From a bacterium (GTDB lineage Bacteria > T1Sed10-126), in NCBI GenBank assembly GCA_003554945.1, contig PWHN01000102.1:1-64000 (forward strand): a DNA stretch of 64,000 bases, written 5' to 3'. Both the position numbers and the translations under genes were made by a program. This document shows, in pieces, positions 7,929-16,433 of the stretch. The notes beneath the pieces were generated by a model. It saw only the letters and a program-made list of their open reading frames with translations. It searched no databases and was not told where the DNA came from. Within the stretch, counting starts at the first letter, position 1, and each line of letters begins with the position of its first letter.

Positions 7929-10775
7929 TTATCCGGGACTTAAACCATCAATTAAAGGAGAAGCCTGGGAATGAGAAGTAAATTTGTGCTCAGAATCAAG
8001 AAACCAGTAAGAGGGACTGGAGGCAACTCGATCAACAAGCTCAACTATTTCAGGGTGGGCCGTGAGTATAAAGGTCTGGTTGCGCCGGGCAAGCTTTTCA
8101 AGCACAACAGCGGTTCGTTCGCGATGTGAAGGATCAAAATTAACGGCCGAATCGTCAAGCAATACCGGCAGTGACGGTTCAATATTAAAAATACGGGCAA
8201 GACGAACGGAGAGAAACAACTGTTCTCTGGTGCCGCGACTCAGTTCACCTGTTAACTGCTTGACCTGATCAGCACGTTCGGCATAAAACTCCAGTTTTTC
8301 GGGGTCTTCCTCGCAGGGACTGACCCCCAGGTAATCCTCATCCGTTAATTCAGCAAATATTTCACCGGCATCCTCCAGCAGGCCACTGCGAGTGCGACGA
8401 ACATAACGCCTGTAAAGACGATTAGAAAGCCGGGCGGCAATTTTATTAACGGCGTATTCTTCAAGCCGGGGTAAAATTTTACTGCGGGCCTCATTGATCC
8501 TGCGGTTTGCCTGACGCAACTTCTCGTCGGTCGCCAGTTCCTCCTTCTGCGTACTTAACTGCCGTTTTTCCTCACAGAGCTGCTTAAGCTCTTCTTTCAA
8601 CTCCTCAAGCTCCTTCTTGACTTCCGACTGCTCTTCTTTCACCTGGGACAAACGCGAGTATTTTTGCCAGAATTTATCAAAAGCCGACAGTAGCTCTGAG
8701 CTATCACCCGGTTCATCGAAGGCAAGTCGCGCACTCTCTTGATTTAGAGCTGCTTCCAGCTTCGCCATGGCTTTCTTTTTTCTCTCTTCTATAGCCCCCA
8801 GCTTCTCCCGCCGCTCGCCCAGCTCTTTAAATTCAAGCAACCCCTCACGCAGTTCCTCAGCCGACCAGTTGTCCCCCTCTTCCAGCTCCACTCCGGGGGC
8901 GCGGCGCAGCAATTTTTCCACACGATTCTTAAAATTATCCCACTCTTTCTCAACCACACACAGCTCATTATGCACCTCAAGTAGTTCTTGTTTATTCTCA
9001 ATTCCCCGGAAAATTTCTTCCGCCCCGTCGATAACATTTTCCGGCAGAGACGTCCCAGAAAAACAGTTCAGTAACTTTACTGCTGCAGAAAGCTCTTCCT
9101 TCAGACTGCGGCGCTCCGTATTAATTTTTTCTTCCAGACTTTTCAGGGCGTTGTAACTTTCTCTGGCCTCATTAATCTGTCTGCAATATTCATCTACCCG
9201 GTCAGGAGCAACGTTTTCAGGTAAGTTAAAATCCGCGGCCATTTTTCTAAACTCTTCTTCCAGCCCGGAGAGTTCTTTCTTCCCTTCGGCCAGAGCTTTT
9301 CGATATTGCTCTGCAGCTTTTGTAAGTTCCTGGCGTCGAAATTCAAGTTCCTGACACAGACGACGTTTCTCAATTTGACTGTAGCTGCGCCAGCCGAAAT
9401 AAGCGATTAGAGCAGCCGCGACAACGGCAGCACCTCCCGCCCAGAAAGGAAACATAGTTACAGCGGCAAATAGAGCAAGCAAAAATATAAATAAGGCCGA
9501 AAAAGCAGCAATGGGATAAAATGATGAAGCCTTGTCTGGATCTGATTCGGGCATGCGTTCGAGTTCATCCTCGGCTTCCCTCAGATCTCTCTCGAGAGAG
9601 CTGATTTCATCCGACATCTTTTCATACTTGCAACCAAGGGCGGCCAACTTCTGACGCTTTTCAAAATCAAGCTCCACCTCCTCCAGTTTTTCCGGCTGCT
9701 GTTGCCACTGGCTGCCCAAAAACCTTAGCTTCTTCTCAAGTTCATCCTGATTATGTTTGTAATCACTTTCATATTCACGCAGATTTTTTAATTGTTCACG
9801 CCACCCGGATAAGGTGCGGTTGAACTTTGTTATCTCCTCACCTCTCTCAGCAAGAACGTCTCTAATTTCACCAGCAGCAGAACCCGGTGACACCTGTTCC
9901 CAGTTTTGACGTTTATTTTTTAGTCTCTCCCATAAATCGGACAGCTCGTCCAGAAGTTCCTGCACAACACTAACTCCGCCGGGCGGGTACTGTTCAAGTA
10001 ACTTCATCGCCTCGTCGTCCAGTTGCCCCCGGGCCTGCAGGTAACTGCTGTAAGACTCATAGTTATCAGCCAGAACAGTCAGCCTGTTTCGCTCCCGTTC
10101 ACGTTCTTTTTTCAGTTCTTCAAGCTCTTTAATACGGCTATCTTTTTCCGCCAATTCTTCAATTGTCTTCCGGTATTCTTCTACCTGATTGCGGGCTGCT
10201 TCCCGCCGCTGAATTGCCTCCGTAAGAGCAGTTCCGAGCTCTTTCAATTCGTAAGAAAAATCTCCCCGTTTACCGGCTATTTTTTTCGCCTCTTTTTCGA
10301 ATTCTTCCTTAATACGAGGCACACGGACAACATCAGCCCAGCCGCCGCCAATTAAAACCGCCTGCAGTTCCAATTCTTCGCGATCCGCTGCCAGCGGCGG
10401 CACTCGCTGCAACTCTTCCAGACTAATTGTGAAAAGCAGCCTGTATCTTAACCCGGAAAGACCTCCGTAGACTTGCTCCAGTGAGTGGTCGATGCCTGTT
10501 ATATCCGGCCGTTTATTCCCGCTCCGGTTGAGATGCGCTGTATCCTCGTTGACTACCAGGTCAGCTTCTACTCTGTAGCCACGTTCTTTATCGGTGGGCG
10601 GTGGAACGTTAGCCTGTGGAGGAATATCATAGCCCAGGTATCGAATGACCTCCCGAAACGTTGACTTACCCGCTCTCTGTGGACCGGCAATTACGTTCAA
10701 CCCGGGAGAAAAACCCTCAATATTCTCGTGTCGGTAGCAGCCAAAATCTTTTAGGAATAAATTTTTAATCCACAT
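7929..10775 (-). CDS. YhaN-like (SbcC/Rad50-type) coiled-coil ATPase with central membrane segment
   Basis: 948 residues. Walker A GPQRAGKST sits near the N-terminus. The ABC signature SRGTREQL and Walker B LPVLLDDSAVNFD lie near the C-terminus, with long coiled coils between. At about residues 417-462 there are two hydrophobic helices (AAFSALFIFLLALFAAV and a second Ala-rich one). These are typical of the YhaN branch, which is thought to anchor the complex to the membrane. It forms a pair with the YhaO-like nuclease immediately upstream (TAA then A then ATG), like SbcCD or Rad50-Mre11. The likely role is processing of DNA ends or hairpins. ATG at 10775 is chosen because the MWIKNLFLKDFG start matches the family. 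Confidence 0.85.
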   Translation of the reverse strand: MWIKNLFLKDFGCYRHENIEGFSPGLNVIAGPQRAGKSTFREVIRYLGYDIPPQANVPPPTDKERGYRVEADLVVNEDTAHLNRSGNKRPDITGIDHSLEQVYGGLSGLRYRLLFTISLEELQRVPPLAADREELELQAVLIGGGWADVVRVPRIKEEFEKEAKKIAGKRGDFSYELKELGTALTEAIQRREAARNQVEEYRKTIEELAEKDSRIKELEELKKERERERNRLTVLADNYESYSSYLQARGQLDDEAMKLLEQYPPGGVSVVQELLDELSDLWERLKNKRQNWEQVSPGSAAGEIRDVLAERGEEITKFNRTLSGWREQLKNLREYESDYKHNQDELEKKLRFLGSQWQQQPEKLEEVELDFEKRQKLAALGCKYEKMSDEISSLERDLREAEDELERMPESDPDKASSFYPIAAFSALFIFLLALFAAVTMFPFWAGGAAVVAAALIAYFGWRSYSQIEKRRLCQELEFRRQELTKAAEQYRKALAEGKKELSGLEEEFRKMAADFNLPENVAPDRVDEYCRQINEARESYNALKSLEEKINTERRSLKEELSAAVKLLNCFSGTSLPENVIDGAEEIFRGIENKQELLEVHNELCVVEKEWDNFKNRVEKLLRRAPGVELEEGDNWSAEELREGLLEFKELGERREKLGAIEERKKKAMAKLEAALNQESARLAFDEPGDSSELLSAFDKFWQKYSRLSQVKEEQSEVKKELEELKEELKQLCEEKRQLSTQKEELATDEKLRQANRRINEARSKILPRLEEYAVNKIAARLSNRLYRRYVRRTRSGLLEDAGEIFAELTDEDYLGVSPCEEDPEKLEFYAERADQVKQLTGELSRGTREQLFLSVRLARIFNIEPSLPVLLDDSAVNFDPSHRERTAVVLEKLARRNQTFILTAHPEIVELVDRVASSPSYWFLDSEHKFTSHSQASPLIDGLSPG

Positions 10776-10776
10776 T

Positions 10777-12132
10777 TTATGTCGACTCCCCATAAAGCTC
10801 GTCCACTACCCGATCACGCGCCCGTAGAATAAACTGCTGGAGTAATTCAGAACTGAGCTGAAATTGGTCAGCGGATAGATCCTCAGCCTCTTTGGTATAT
10901 TTCCAGCGACTGCCGCAGACATCGGCAAGTTCACAATGTGCCTCTTCATTTTCCAGGAGCTGACTTACAATCTCTTCAAGCTCAGCATAGACCTCGTCCT
11001 CTTCAATCAATTCATCAATTTCAGGCAAATGTCGAGCAGTATTAATCTCTATGCTCTCCGGCAATACAAAAGGACTACCGCCCGCATATTCACGCTGCAA
11101 ATAAGCACCAATTTCCTCACGTAACTCCGCTTTTTGCTCCTGTAACTGCTGATGCAGCTCACATCTTCCCCGCAGTTGCCAGCGAACTGCATAGCCGGCT
11201 GGCTCAAAATCTCCGTTCTTATAACTAATTCCCTCAGAAACAGCGCGCTCGTGCAGTAGCTCTTCAAACTCCTGTGCAATTATTTTCTCCGTCTCCCCGG
11301 CAAGTAAGTCCTGAAGATCACCTATGTTTTGGAGTGGCTCCTCCGTTTCCCCCAGATTAATTGTTTTTTGAAGCCAGATAACACGACCGGTTGGTAAGAA
11401 GGTTAACCGCGGACTTTTATTTCCCTCCACTTCTACCAGCAGACAACCAGCGACACCGGTTTCCAGCGGAGTCAATCCCTGGGAAACTCCGGGATAGGCA
11501 ATGAGTGGTTCACCATCAAAAACTTCCAAGAAATGTCTGTGTCCCAGCGCCCAGTAATCAATCTGTTTCATTTCTCTTAAATCAGTTGGACTGCAGGGGA
11601 CGTAACGATTACTGTCTCGTTCCAGGGAGGTGTGCAGAAGAGCCAAACAGGGGAGTGAAGGCTCGGAAGGGGTAAAATTTTCAAACAGGGGTTGTGACTC
11701 GTGGCGGGAACCGTAGGACTGACCTAAAATTCGAGCAACCTCTTCTCCCTCTTTTTTTACAACTAATTCTTCCACTTCAGCGGCACTAAAGCGAACCACA
11801 TTGGAAGGAAATTCAAAAAATTCGTGACCGCGGTCCATCGGGTCATGATTGCCATAAATCAGGTAGGCGTATATATCCTCCGCCCTCAGCCGTTCAAATT
11901 GCTCAATTAAAAAACGATTAGCCCGCACCGAACGGGACTCCCGATCGTAGATATCGCCACTCAAGAGGACAAAATCCACCGCTTCGGCAATCGCCCGATC
12001 AACAATTTGCTCGCAAGCCCGGTAGGTTCCGTGGTCAACAAACTCACGCAACCGCCTGTCGTCTCCGGCGTCAACCTTCAGCGGCGCACCAAGATGTAAG
12101 TCCGAGGCATGAATAAATTTAACTTTCTCCAT
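10777..12132 (-). CDS. YhaO-like metallophosphoesterase DNA exonuclease (SbcD/Mre11 type)
   Basis: 451 residues. Calcineurin-like phosphodiesterase motifs appear in order: ASDLHLG (residue 10 on), SGDIYD, YGNHDPMD and GHRH. They coordinate two metal ions, usually manganese, in Mre11-type nucleases. The C-terminal half is acidic and helical and probably contacts the YhaN-like ATPase encoded next. ATG at 12132 is chosen because GGGAG precedes it and MEKVKFIHASD fits the family start. An upstream in-frame start at 12192 adds 20 unrelated residues. Probable DNA repair or end processing; the pair may act at the membrane. Confidence 0.88.
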   Translation of the reverse strand: MEKVKFIHASDLHLGAPLKVDAGDDRRLREFVDHGTYRACEQIVDRAIAEAVDFVLLSGDIYDRESRSVRANRFLIEQFERLRAEDIYAYLIYGNHDPMDRGHEFFEFPSNVVRFSAAEVEELVVKKEGEEVARILGQSYGSRHESQPLFENFTPSEPSLPCLALLHTSLERDSNRYVPCSPTDLREMKQIDYWALGHRHFLEVFDGEPLIAYPGVSQGLTPLETGVAGCLLVEVEGNKSPRLTFLPTGRVIWLQKTINLGETEEPLQNIGDLQDLLAGETEKIIAQEFEELLHERAVSEGISYKNGDFEPAGYAVRWQLRGRCELHQQLQEQKAELREEIGAYLQREYAGGSPFVLPESIEINTARHLPEIDELIEEDEVYAELEEIVSQLLENEEAHCELADVCGSRWKYTKEAEDLSADQFQLSSELLQQFILRARDRVVDELYGEST

Positions 12133-12364
12133 TTGCCACTCCCGCCTGCTAATACCTGAAATTTTTCGGCCGTCAAAGCATCTTATGGACATTTTTCGTG
12201 AATTATGAGATTGTCTATTTCAACAGCCGAAACATAAGACCCAATTACTTTCATTATATACTACCACTTTACCTCGGAGGTTGAAAGTTTGAAAATCTTC
12301 AGAGTATGGTTGGTTTGAGAAATTTACGCAAAAGTAATTATATTTTTACGAGAGGGTGATTCTA

Positions 12365-12739
12365 ATGGAAGCGGCACTGGGACAAATCACAGCCTACATA
12401 CTCTTTTTCACCGGAATATTTCTGCTGCTTCGTTTCCGAGAGTTTTCAACTCTGGTGGAGGAGCTGTTAGAGATAAAGAGTCTCTTTTATCTTATCTGCG
12501 GTCTTTACGCCAGCGCCGGGCTTGTAATCATCAGCCTCCACAACGTCTGGGTTTACGACGGCCGACTGCTGCTCACTCTTCTTGGATGGGCCATGGCACT
12601 TGAAGGAATGGCTTACTGTTTGCTTCCCTTCCCGATTGTGCGCCGCTGGGCGCGCAAATTTTACCACCCAGCCTGGTGGTTTCTCTGTGGCATCTGCGCA
12701 ATTATCATAAGCTTCTTTTTACTTTCGGTCTTCGTCTGA
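12365..12739 (+). CDS. Small integral membrane protein of unknown function
   Basis: 124 residues with about four hydrophobic helices (GQITAYILFFTGIFLLL, LFYLICGLYASAGLVII, LLLTLLGWAMALEGMAY, WWFLCGICAIIISFFLL). The Trp/Gly/Glu pattern in the third helix recalls small YjeT-like or related membrane proteins, but I do not recognise the family with confidence. GAGGGTGATTCTA places a Shine-Dalgarno before ATG 12365; GTG at 12356 overlaps that site and is rejected. It runs divergently from the yhaO-like gene. Its last 21 bases overlap the convergent Cys-rich gene. Confidence 0.65.
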   Translation: MEAALGQITAYILFFTGIFLLLRFREFSTLVEELLEIKSLFYLICGLYASAGLVIISLHNVWVYDGRLLLTLLGWAMALEGMAYCLLPFPIVRRWARKFYHPAWWFLCGICAIIISFFLLSVFV

Positions 12740-12901
12740 AACAGCTCCACTTTCGGGCGAATAGGTCATTTCCTCAGACGACAGATCGATGAAGTTTGAC
12801 TCCTCGAGCACGCACCCTTTTTGGCCCGGGTCACAACTTCGCTCCAGTCTGTAACAATAATCACGCTCGGGGTCCCGGTGCGGACAATCAAAAGATCCCA
12901 T
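12719..12901 (-). CDS. Small Cys-rich protein with C-x(8)-C-x(6)-C-x(6)-C pattern
   Basis: 60 residues. The N-terminal half carries four cysteines in CPHRDPERDYC and CDPGQKGCVL, which looks like a metal- or Fe-S-binding knuckle. The C-terminal half is acidic. Short proteins with a CPH...C...C-PG-KGCVL arrangement occur in anaerobes and are annotated as hypothetical (from memory). The start ATG follows AGGGTGATTTAACC, the same unusual Shine-Dalgarno word used by serC and the membrane protein next door. That supports a real gene although it is short and overlaps a convergent gene. Confidence 0.6.
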   Translation of the reverse strand: MGSFDCPHRDPERDYCYRLERSCDPGQKGCVLEESNFIDLSSEEMTYSPESGAVSDEDRK

Positions 12902-13043
12902 GGTTAAATCACCCTGTTGCTTTCAAATTTTTTCAAAAAATCAATTTTTGTTTATTCCAACAGAACTCTTTAATTTATCAAACGATAAAGTTAAAGTATA
13001 TAGCTTAAAGAAACTAAACTATATTTTAACAGGGTGATTTTTT

Positions 13044-14147
13044 ATGTGTATGCAGCAAAATTTCAAACGTGTTCACAACTTTTTTGCCGGACCGGCAGTA
13101 CTGCCCGAACCGGTTATAAACGAGGTTCAGAGAGAATTTGTAAATTTTAAGGACATGGGAGCTTCTGTTCTTGAAATAAGCCACCGTTCTGACGAATGGG
13201 AATCGACTATTGCCGGCTGTGTTGAAAAGATACGAAACCTCCTTTCCGTTCCGGACAACTACCATGTTCTCTTCCTGCAGGGTGGTGCCAGCACCCAGTT
13301 CGGGATGGTGCCTATGAATATTGCGCCAAAAGGTGGGCCGGTTCAACTTGTCCACACCGGACGCTGGTCGGAGAAGAAACTTACTGAGTTAAAGATTCAG
13401 AACATCGATTACGATATCATTGCTTCCAGTGAAGAGACAAACTACGATCGGGTACCAGAATTTGACCCGAGCAACATAAACCCAGATGCGGAGTATTTCC
13501 ACATCTGTTCTAACGAAACCATCGGCGGTGTCCAGTGGCAGCAATACCCGGAGACCGGCGATGTGCCCCTGGTTGCTGACATGTCTTCGGACATCATGAG
13601 TCGGCCGTTGGATATTGAAAAATTTGGACTGATTTATGCCGGCGCCCAGAAAAACGTCGGTCCCGCCGGTGCAACTCTGGTCATCATCCGTGACGACCTT
13701 GTCCAGCGCACACCGGACGATGTGCCGACAATGCTCCGCTATGAGACTCACGTCAAGAAAGACTCCATGTACAACACTCCGCCTGTCTTCTCCATTTATG
13801 TCGTCGACAAGGTAATGGAATGGCTTCAGGAACAGGGCGGTGTCGAAGCTATGGCGAAGAAAAATGAAAAGAAAGCCAACCTTGTTTACAACGTAATTGA
13901 CGAGGACGATTTCTATCGTGGTGCCGCTCACCCTGACAGTCGCTCTAAAATCAACATCACGTTCCGACTGCCCAGCGAAGAGCTGGAGGAAAAATTCGTT
14001 GCTGAAGCGGAAGCTGAAGATCTGGTTGGCCTAAAAGGTCACCGCTCCGTGGGCGGTTGCCGGGCTTCCATGTATAACAGTCTTCCTGTTGAAGCAGCCG
14101 AAGCGCTCGCCGAATTTATGAGCGACTTTCGTAATAAAAACGGCTAA
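13044..14147 (+). CDS. serC: Phosphoserine aminotransferase
   Basis: 367 residues, the usual length. It converts 3-phosphohydroxypyruvate and glutamate to phosphoserine and 2-oxoglutarate (serine pathway; also 4-phosphohydroxythreonine in some bacteria). Family markers: HNFFAGPAVLP start, LEISHRSDEW, FLQGGASTQF, and the PLP lysine in YAGAQKNVGPAG. The conserved end GLKGHRSVGGCRASMYN is present. AGGGTGA lies 7 bases before ATG 13044. No serA follows; the next gene is a CPBP protease starting 2 bases later, so the two may be cotranscribed without a functional link. Confidence 0.97.
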   Translation: MCMQQNFKRVHNFFAGPAVLPEPVINEVQREFVNFKDMGASVLEISHRSDEWESTIAGCVEKIRNLLSVPDNYHVLFLQGGASTQFGMVPMNIAPKGGPVQLVHTGRWSEKKLTELKIQNIDYDIIASSEETNYDRVPEFDPSNINPDAEYFHICSNETIGGVQWQQYPETGDVPLVADMSSDIMSRPLDIEKFGLIYAGAQKNVGPAGATLVIIRDDLVQRTPDDVPTMLRYETHVKKDSMYNTPPVFSIYVVDKVMEWLQEQGGVEAMAKKNEKKANLVYNVIDEDDFYRGAAHPDSRSKINITFRLPSEELEEKFVAEAEAEDLVGLKGHRSVGGCRASMYNSLPVEAAEALAEFMSDFRNKNG

Positions 14148-14149
14148 CT

Positions 14150-14815
14150 TTGAAGGACAACGATAGGGGCAATAACTCTTCTGGCCCAGAAAAACCAGAA
14201 GAACAACCACCGGAACAGAGGGTGTTTGCCAACCGGCTGACAGTGACGCTCATTGTTTTCGAGCTCGCCGTTGGAATTTTCGGGCTGGTCGGTGGCCACC
14301 TGTCAGGCGTTGATTGGCCCTATTTTTTTCGTTTTGAGAATGAAGCTATCAGCCTGGGGGTAGTTACCGGAGCCGCCATTTTTGGCTTCAACGCTCTGGT
14401 TCTTTTCTCCTGGGTTGAACGTAACCCGCTCTATCGCTGGGTTTATGAGCCCTTTGCCCGGGCTCTGCTCAAACCGCTAAAAATGCTCAGCATAGAAGAC
14501 ATCATCTTCATATCAATTCTTTCGGGAGTTGCAGAAGAGCTGCTCTTCCGCGGCTGGATTATGGGAGTCTTTTTCATGTTTGACCGGCCCTGGCTGGGAC
14601 TTGTAGTCTCCAGCGTCGTCTTCGGATTGATACACATCTGGGGGCGGCAGGGAATTGGTTACGGAGTTTATGCTACCGGGATGGGATTTGTTCTGGGATT
14701 GCTGTTTATTTTTACCGATGTTATCTGGGCGCCTATCCTGGCGCATGGGGTTAACAATCTATTCAGCATGATATCGATGAAATACGGACTAACTCCAGCC
14801 CCCCCGGAAAAATAG
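14150..14815 (+). CDS. CPBP family intramembrane metalloprotease (CAAX/Abi type)
   Basis: 221 residues with about six to seven transmembrane helices after a charged N-terminus. The three CPBP motifs are seen: EELLFRGW (EExxxR), FGLIHIWG (FxxxH) and ILAHGVNN (HxxxN), which bind the catalytic metal in the membrane. Bacterial members cleave membrane peptides or act in bacteriocin immunity and stress; the substrate here is unknown. The start is TTG 14150, 2 bases after serC, without a clear Shine-Dalgarno, so translational coupling is likely. Confidence 0.88.
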   Translation: MKDNDRGNNSSGPEKPEEQPPEQRVFANRLTVTLIVFELAVGIFGLVGGHLSGVDWPYFFRFENEAISLGVVTGAAIFGFNALVLFSWVERNPLYRWVYEPFARALLKPLKMLSIEDIIFISILSGVAEELLFRGWIMGVFFMFDRPWLGLVVSSVVFGLIHIWGRQGIGYGVYATGMGFVLGLLFIFTDVIWAPILAHGVNNLFSMISMKYGLTPAPPEK

Positions 14816-14845
14816 AAATTTATGGCTCTATTGAAGTTTTTGGTC

Positions 14846-14867
14846 AAGTAGGGATTGGACCCTACTT
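14846..14867 (+). other. 8-bp hairpin after the CPBP gene
   Basis: AAGTAGGG and CCCTACTT pair perfectly around a 6-base loop (ATTGGA). Only a short TTTG follows, so it is a weak terminator candidate for serC-CPBP, or the first hairpin of the structured region that follows. Confidence 0.4.
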
Positions 14868-14885
14868 TGTAAAAGAGAAACGGTA

Positions 14886-15023
14886 GTTCTGAGAACCGAT
14901 GTGTTTCTGACGTATTTATAAATACCTCAAACCCCAGGATGGGGTTGTTTTGAGGTCTTTATACCTCGGAAGTGGCCCCGAGGGCCACGAGAATGATGTC
15001 AGAAATATATCGGTCCTCAGAAC
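14886..15023. other. 138-nt palindromic element: 26-bp helix closing a three-way junction (candidate structured RNA or mobile palindrome)
   Basis: Bases 14886-14911 pair with 14998-15023 over 26 positions with a single A-C mismatch (two G-U pairs). Inside are two hairpins. One is 14924-14956 (ACCTCAAA...TTTGAGGT with CCCC/GGGG). The other is 14965-14991 (GTGGCCC/GGGCCAC with a 3-base loop). A perfect 14-bp palindrome, GTATTTATAAATAC, lies at 14912-14925. No open reading frame covers it. It ends just before the rpsT promoter. It matches no riboswitch, 6S, tmRNA or SRP RNA pattern that I know. It could be a noncoding RNA or a nonautonomous mobile palindrome. Confidence 0.6.
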
Positions 15024-15046
15024 GGGGAAACTGCGAAACTTTAGTA

Positions 15047-15075
15047 TTATCAAAAAGAGCGAAATAATCTATAAT
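15047..15075 (+). promoter_or_regulatory. Sigma-A type promoter for rpsT
   Basis: TTATCA (15047-15052), a 17-base spacer and a perfect TATAAT (15070-15075). Transcription would start near 15082, about 50 bases before the rpsT start codon. Confidence 0.65.
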
Positions 15076-15131
15076 TAGTGCATGTTGAATTGATTAGCAG
15101 TAACTTTTAAATTTTAGTGGAGGTGTATTTA

Positions 15132-15389
15132 ATGCCAACTTCAAAATCAGCGGAAAAACGTATCCGCCAGAATGAGAAAAAACGTCAGTATAACAAGCAA
15201 TACCGCACCACAATTAAGAAAGCCCGGCGCGAACTTGAAGAGGCCGTGGAAGCTAAAGCCGACGAAGAGAAAATTGATGAGCTGCGGCGAGAAGCACTCG
15301 GTTGCGTTGATAAAGCAGCGAACAAAGGGGTTATTCACCGTAACAAAGCTGCACGCCTTAAGTCACAGATTGACCGGCTCGCCTCTTAA
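15132..15389 (+). CDS. rpsT: 30S ribosomal protein S20
   Basis: 85 residues, very basic, three-helix S20 pattern (SAEKRIRQNEKKR start, GVIHRNKAARLKS end). It binds 16S rRNA early in 30S assembly. ATG 15132 follows GTGGAGGTG at 15117-15125; the upstream GTG at 15117 is part of that ribosome site and is rejected. The gene is convergent with holA and overlaps it by 4 bases. The holA/rpsT neighbourhood is common in bacteria. Confidence 0.98.
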   Translation: MPTSKSAEKRIRQNEKKRQYNKQYRTTIKKARRELEEAVEAKADEEKIDELRREALGCVDKAANKGVIHRNKAARLKSQIDRLAS

Positions 15390-16432
15390 TAACTTCTCAA
15401 ATACCTGTATTGCCTGGTAAGAAAACGTGAGAGGATAAGCTCTGCTTGCTCTGGACTGCCGTATTTTATTGAACAGGAAGTTCGATAAGATTCACGGAAG
15501 AAGTTTTCAGGATAACGGCCGGTTATATTTTTAAGTGCCTGCTTATACTGTGTCATGATTCCTTTAGAGGTTGGAATATTCATTTCTCCAAGGATTTCTT
15601 TCAGGCGACGGCCTCGACGTCTCTCTCTCTGTAAAATTCGAACCTTGCTTAAAAAACTGAAAATTATTGAGAAAATCTTGTAAGGATCCTCGCCTTCCCG
15701 CAGCAAATCCTGCAGAACGATGAGTATCTCCTCAAGGTTTCCCGTTGATATTTTTGCTTTCAACTCCTGGTATGCGTCGTCTGCACTCTCATCGCTTATA
15801 ATCGCTTCAACGTCCTCCGGGCCGATATTTGGTTGACCAAACTGAATCAGTTTATCGGCTTCCAGCTGTGCCCGTGCCAACTTACCTTTTGTCTTTTCCA
15901 GCAGACGCTGCAGAGCGGAAGGTTCTATCTTCACCCCGGCATCCTCTATCCGAGATCTAATACGTTGACGCAGGGAGTTTTCGAACGGCTCCCAGAAGAC
16001 TATGACCCAACCGCCGGCCGACTCAACAGATGCGGCCAGCTTACCCAGTTTTCTACCTTTTTTATAGGGATGGTCGGCGTCCTCAATAATTAAGTGGGTA
16101 TTTGGTTCAGGAGTGGAAAGGAAATCTTCAATGGCTTCGTAATGTTTCTCCAGTCCCGTCCGCCCACCGTCTTTCCGTTCCATCTGCTTTAAAATTAGCC
16201 AGGTTGTTGACTTAAAGAGACCGGGTGAACGCAGCTCCGAGATTAACTCGTCAGCCTCGATCTCGTCGGCATAGACTTTTATTATTTCTCTTTCCGGATC
16301 TGGAAAATTTGTCTCCAACTCTTCTAAAAATTCTGTCTTGAGCTGCGCCTCAGGACCGCTGGCCAGGACAACCGGTGGAATTTCTTTATAGCTCCCCCGG
16401 CGCCAGCTGTCATAGGCCTGTCCTAACCCCAT
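15386..16432 (-). CDS. holA: DNA polymerase III subunit delta
   Basis: 348 residues matching HolA. The N-terminal domain has VVLASGPEAQLK, the point where clamp-loader delta begins, and lacks a functional Walker A. SVESAGGWVIVFWEP and the RLLEKTKGKLARAQLEADKL segment follow, with a C-terminal collar domain. Delta opens the DnaN clamp within the clamp loader. It starts one base after the lptE stop (TAA-A-ATG). The order of pth, TPR, lptE and holA on one strand suggests a single transcript. Confidence 0.93.
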   Translation of the reverse strand: MGLGQAYDSWRRGSYKEIPPVVLASGPEAQLKTEFLEELETNFPDPEREIIKVYADEIEADELISELRSPGLFKSTTWLILKQMERKDGGRTGLEKHYEAIEDFLSTPEPNTHLIIEDADHPYKKGRKLGKLAASVESAGGWVIVFWEPFENSLRQRIRSRIEDAGVKIEPSALQRLLEKTKGKLARAQLEADKLIQFGQPNIGPEDVEAIISDESADDAYQELKAKISTGNLEEILIVLQDLLREGEDPYKIFSIIFSFLSKVRILQRERRRGRRLKEILGEMNIPTSKGIMTQYKQALKNITGRYPENFFRESYRTSCSIKYGSPEQAELILSRFLTRQYRYLRSY

Positions 16433-16433
16433 T

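Noticed and set aside
14886-15023. 6S RNA, SRP RNA, tmRNA or a T-box/riboswitch
   Set aside because: 6S RNA has a large central bubble rather than a 26-bp continuous stem. No SRP helix 8 motif, tmRNA tag frame, T-box sequence or known aptamer core is visible.
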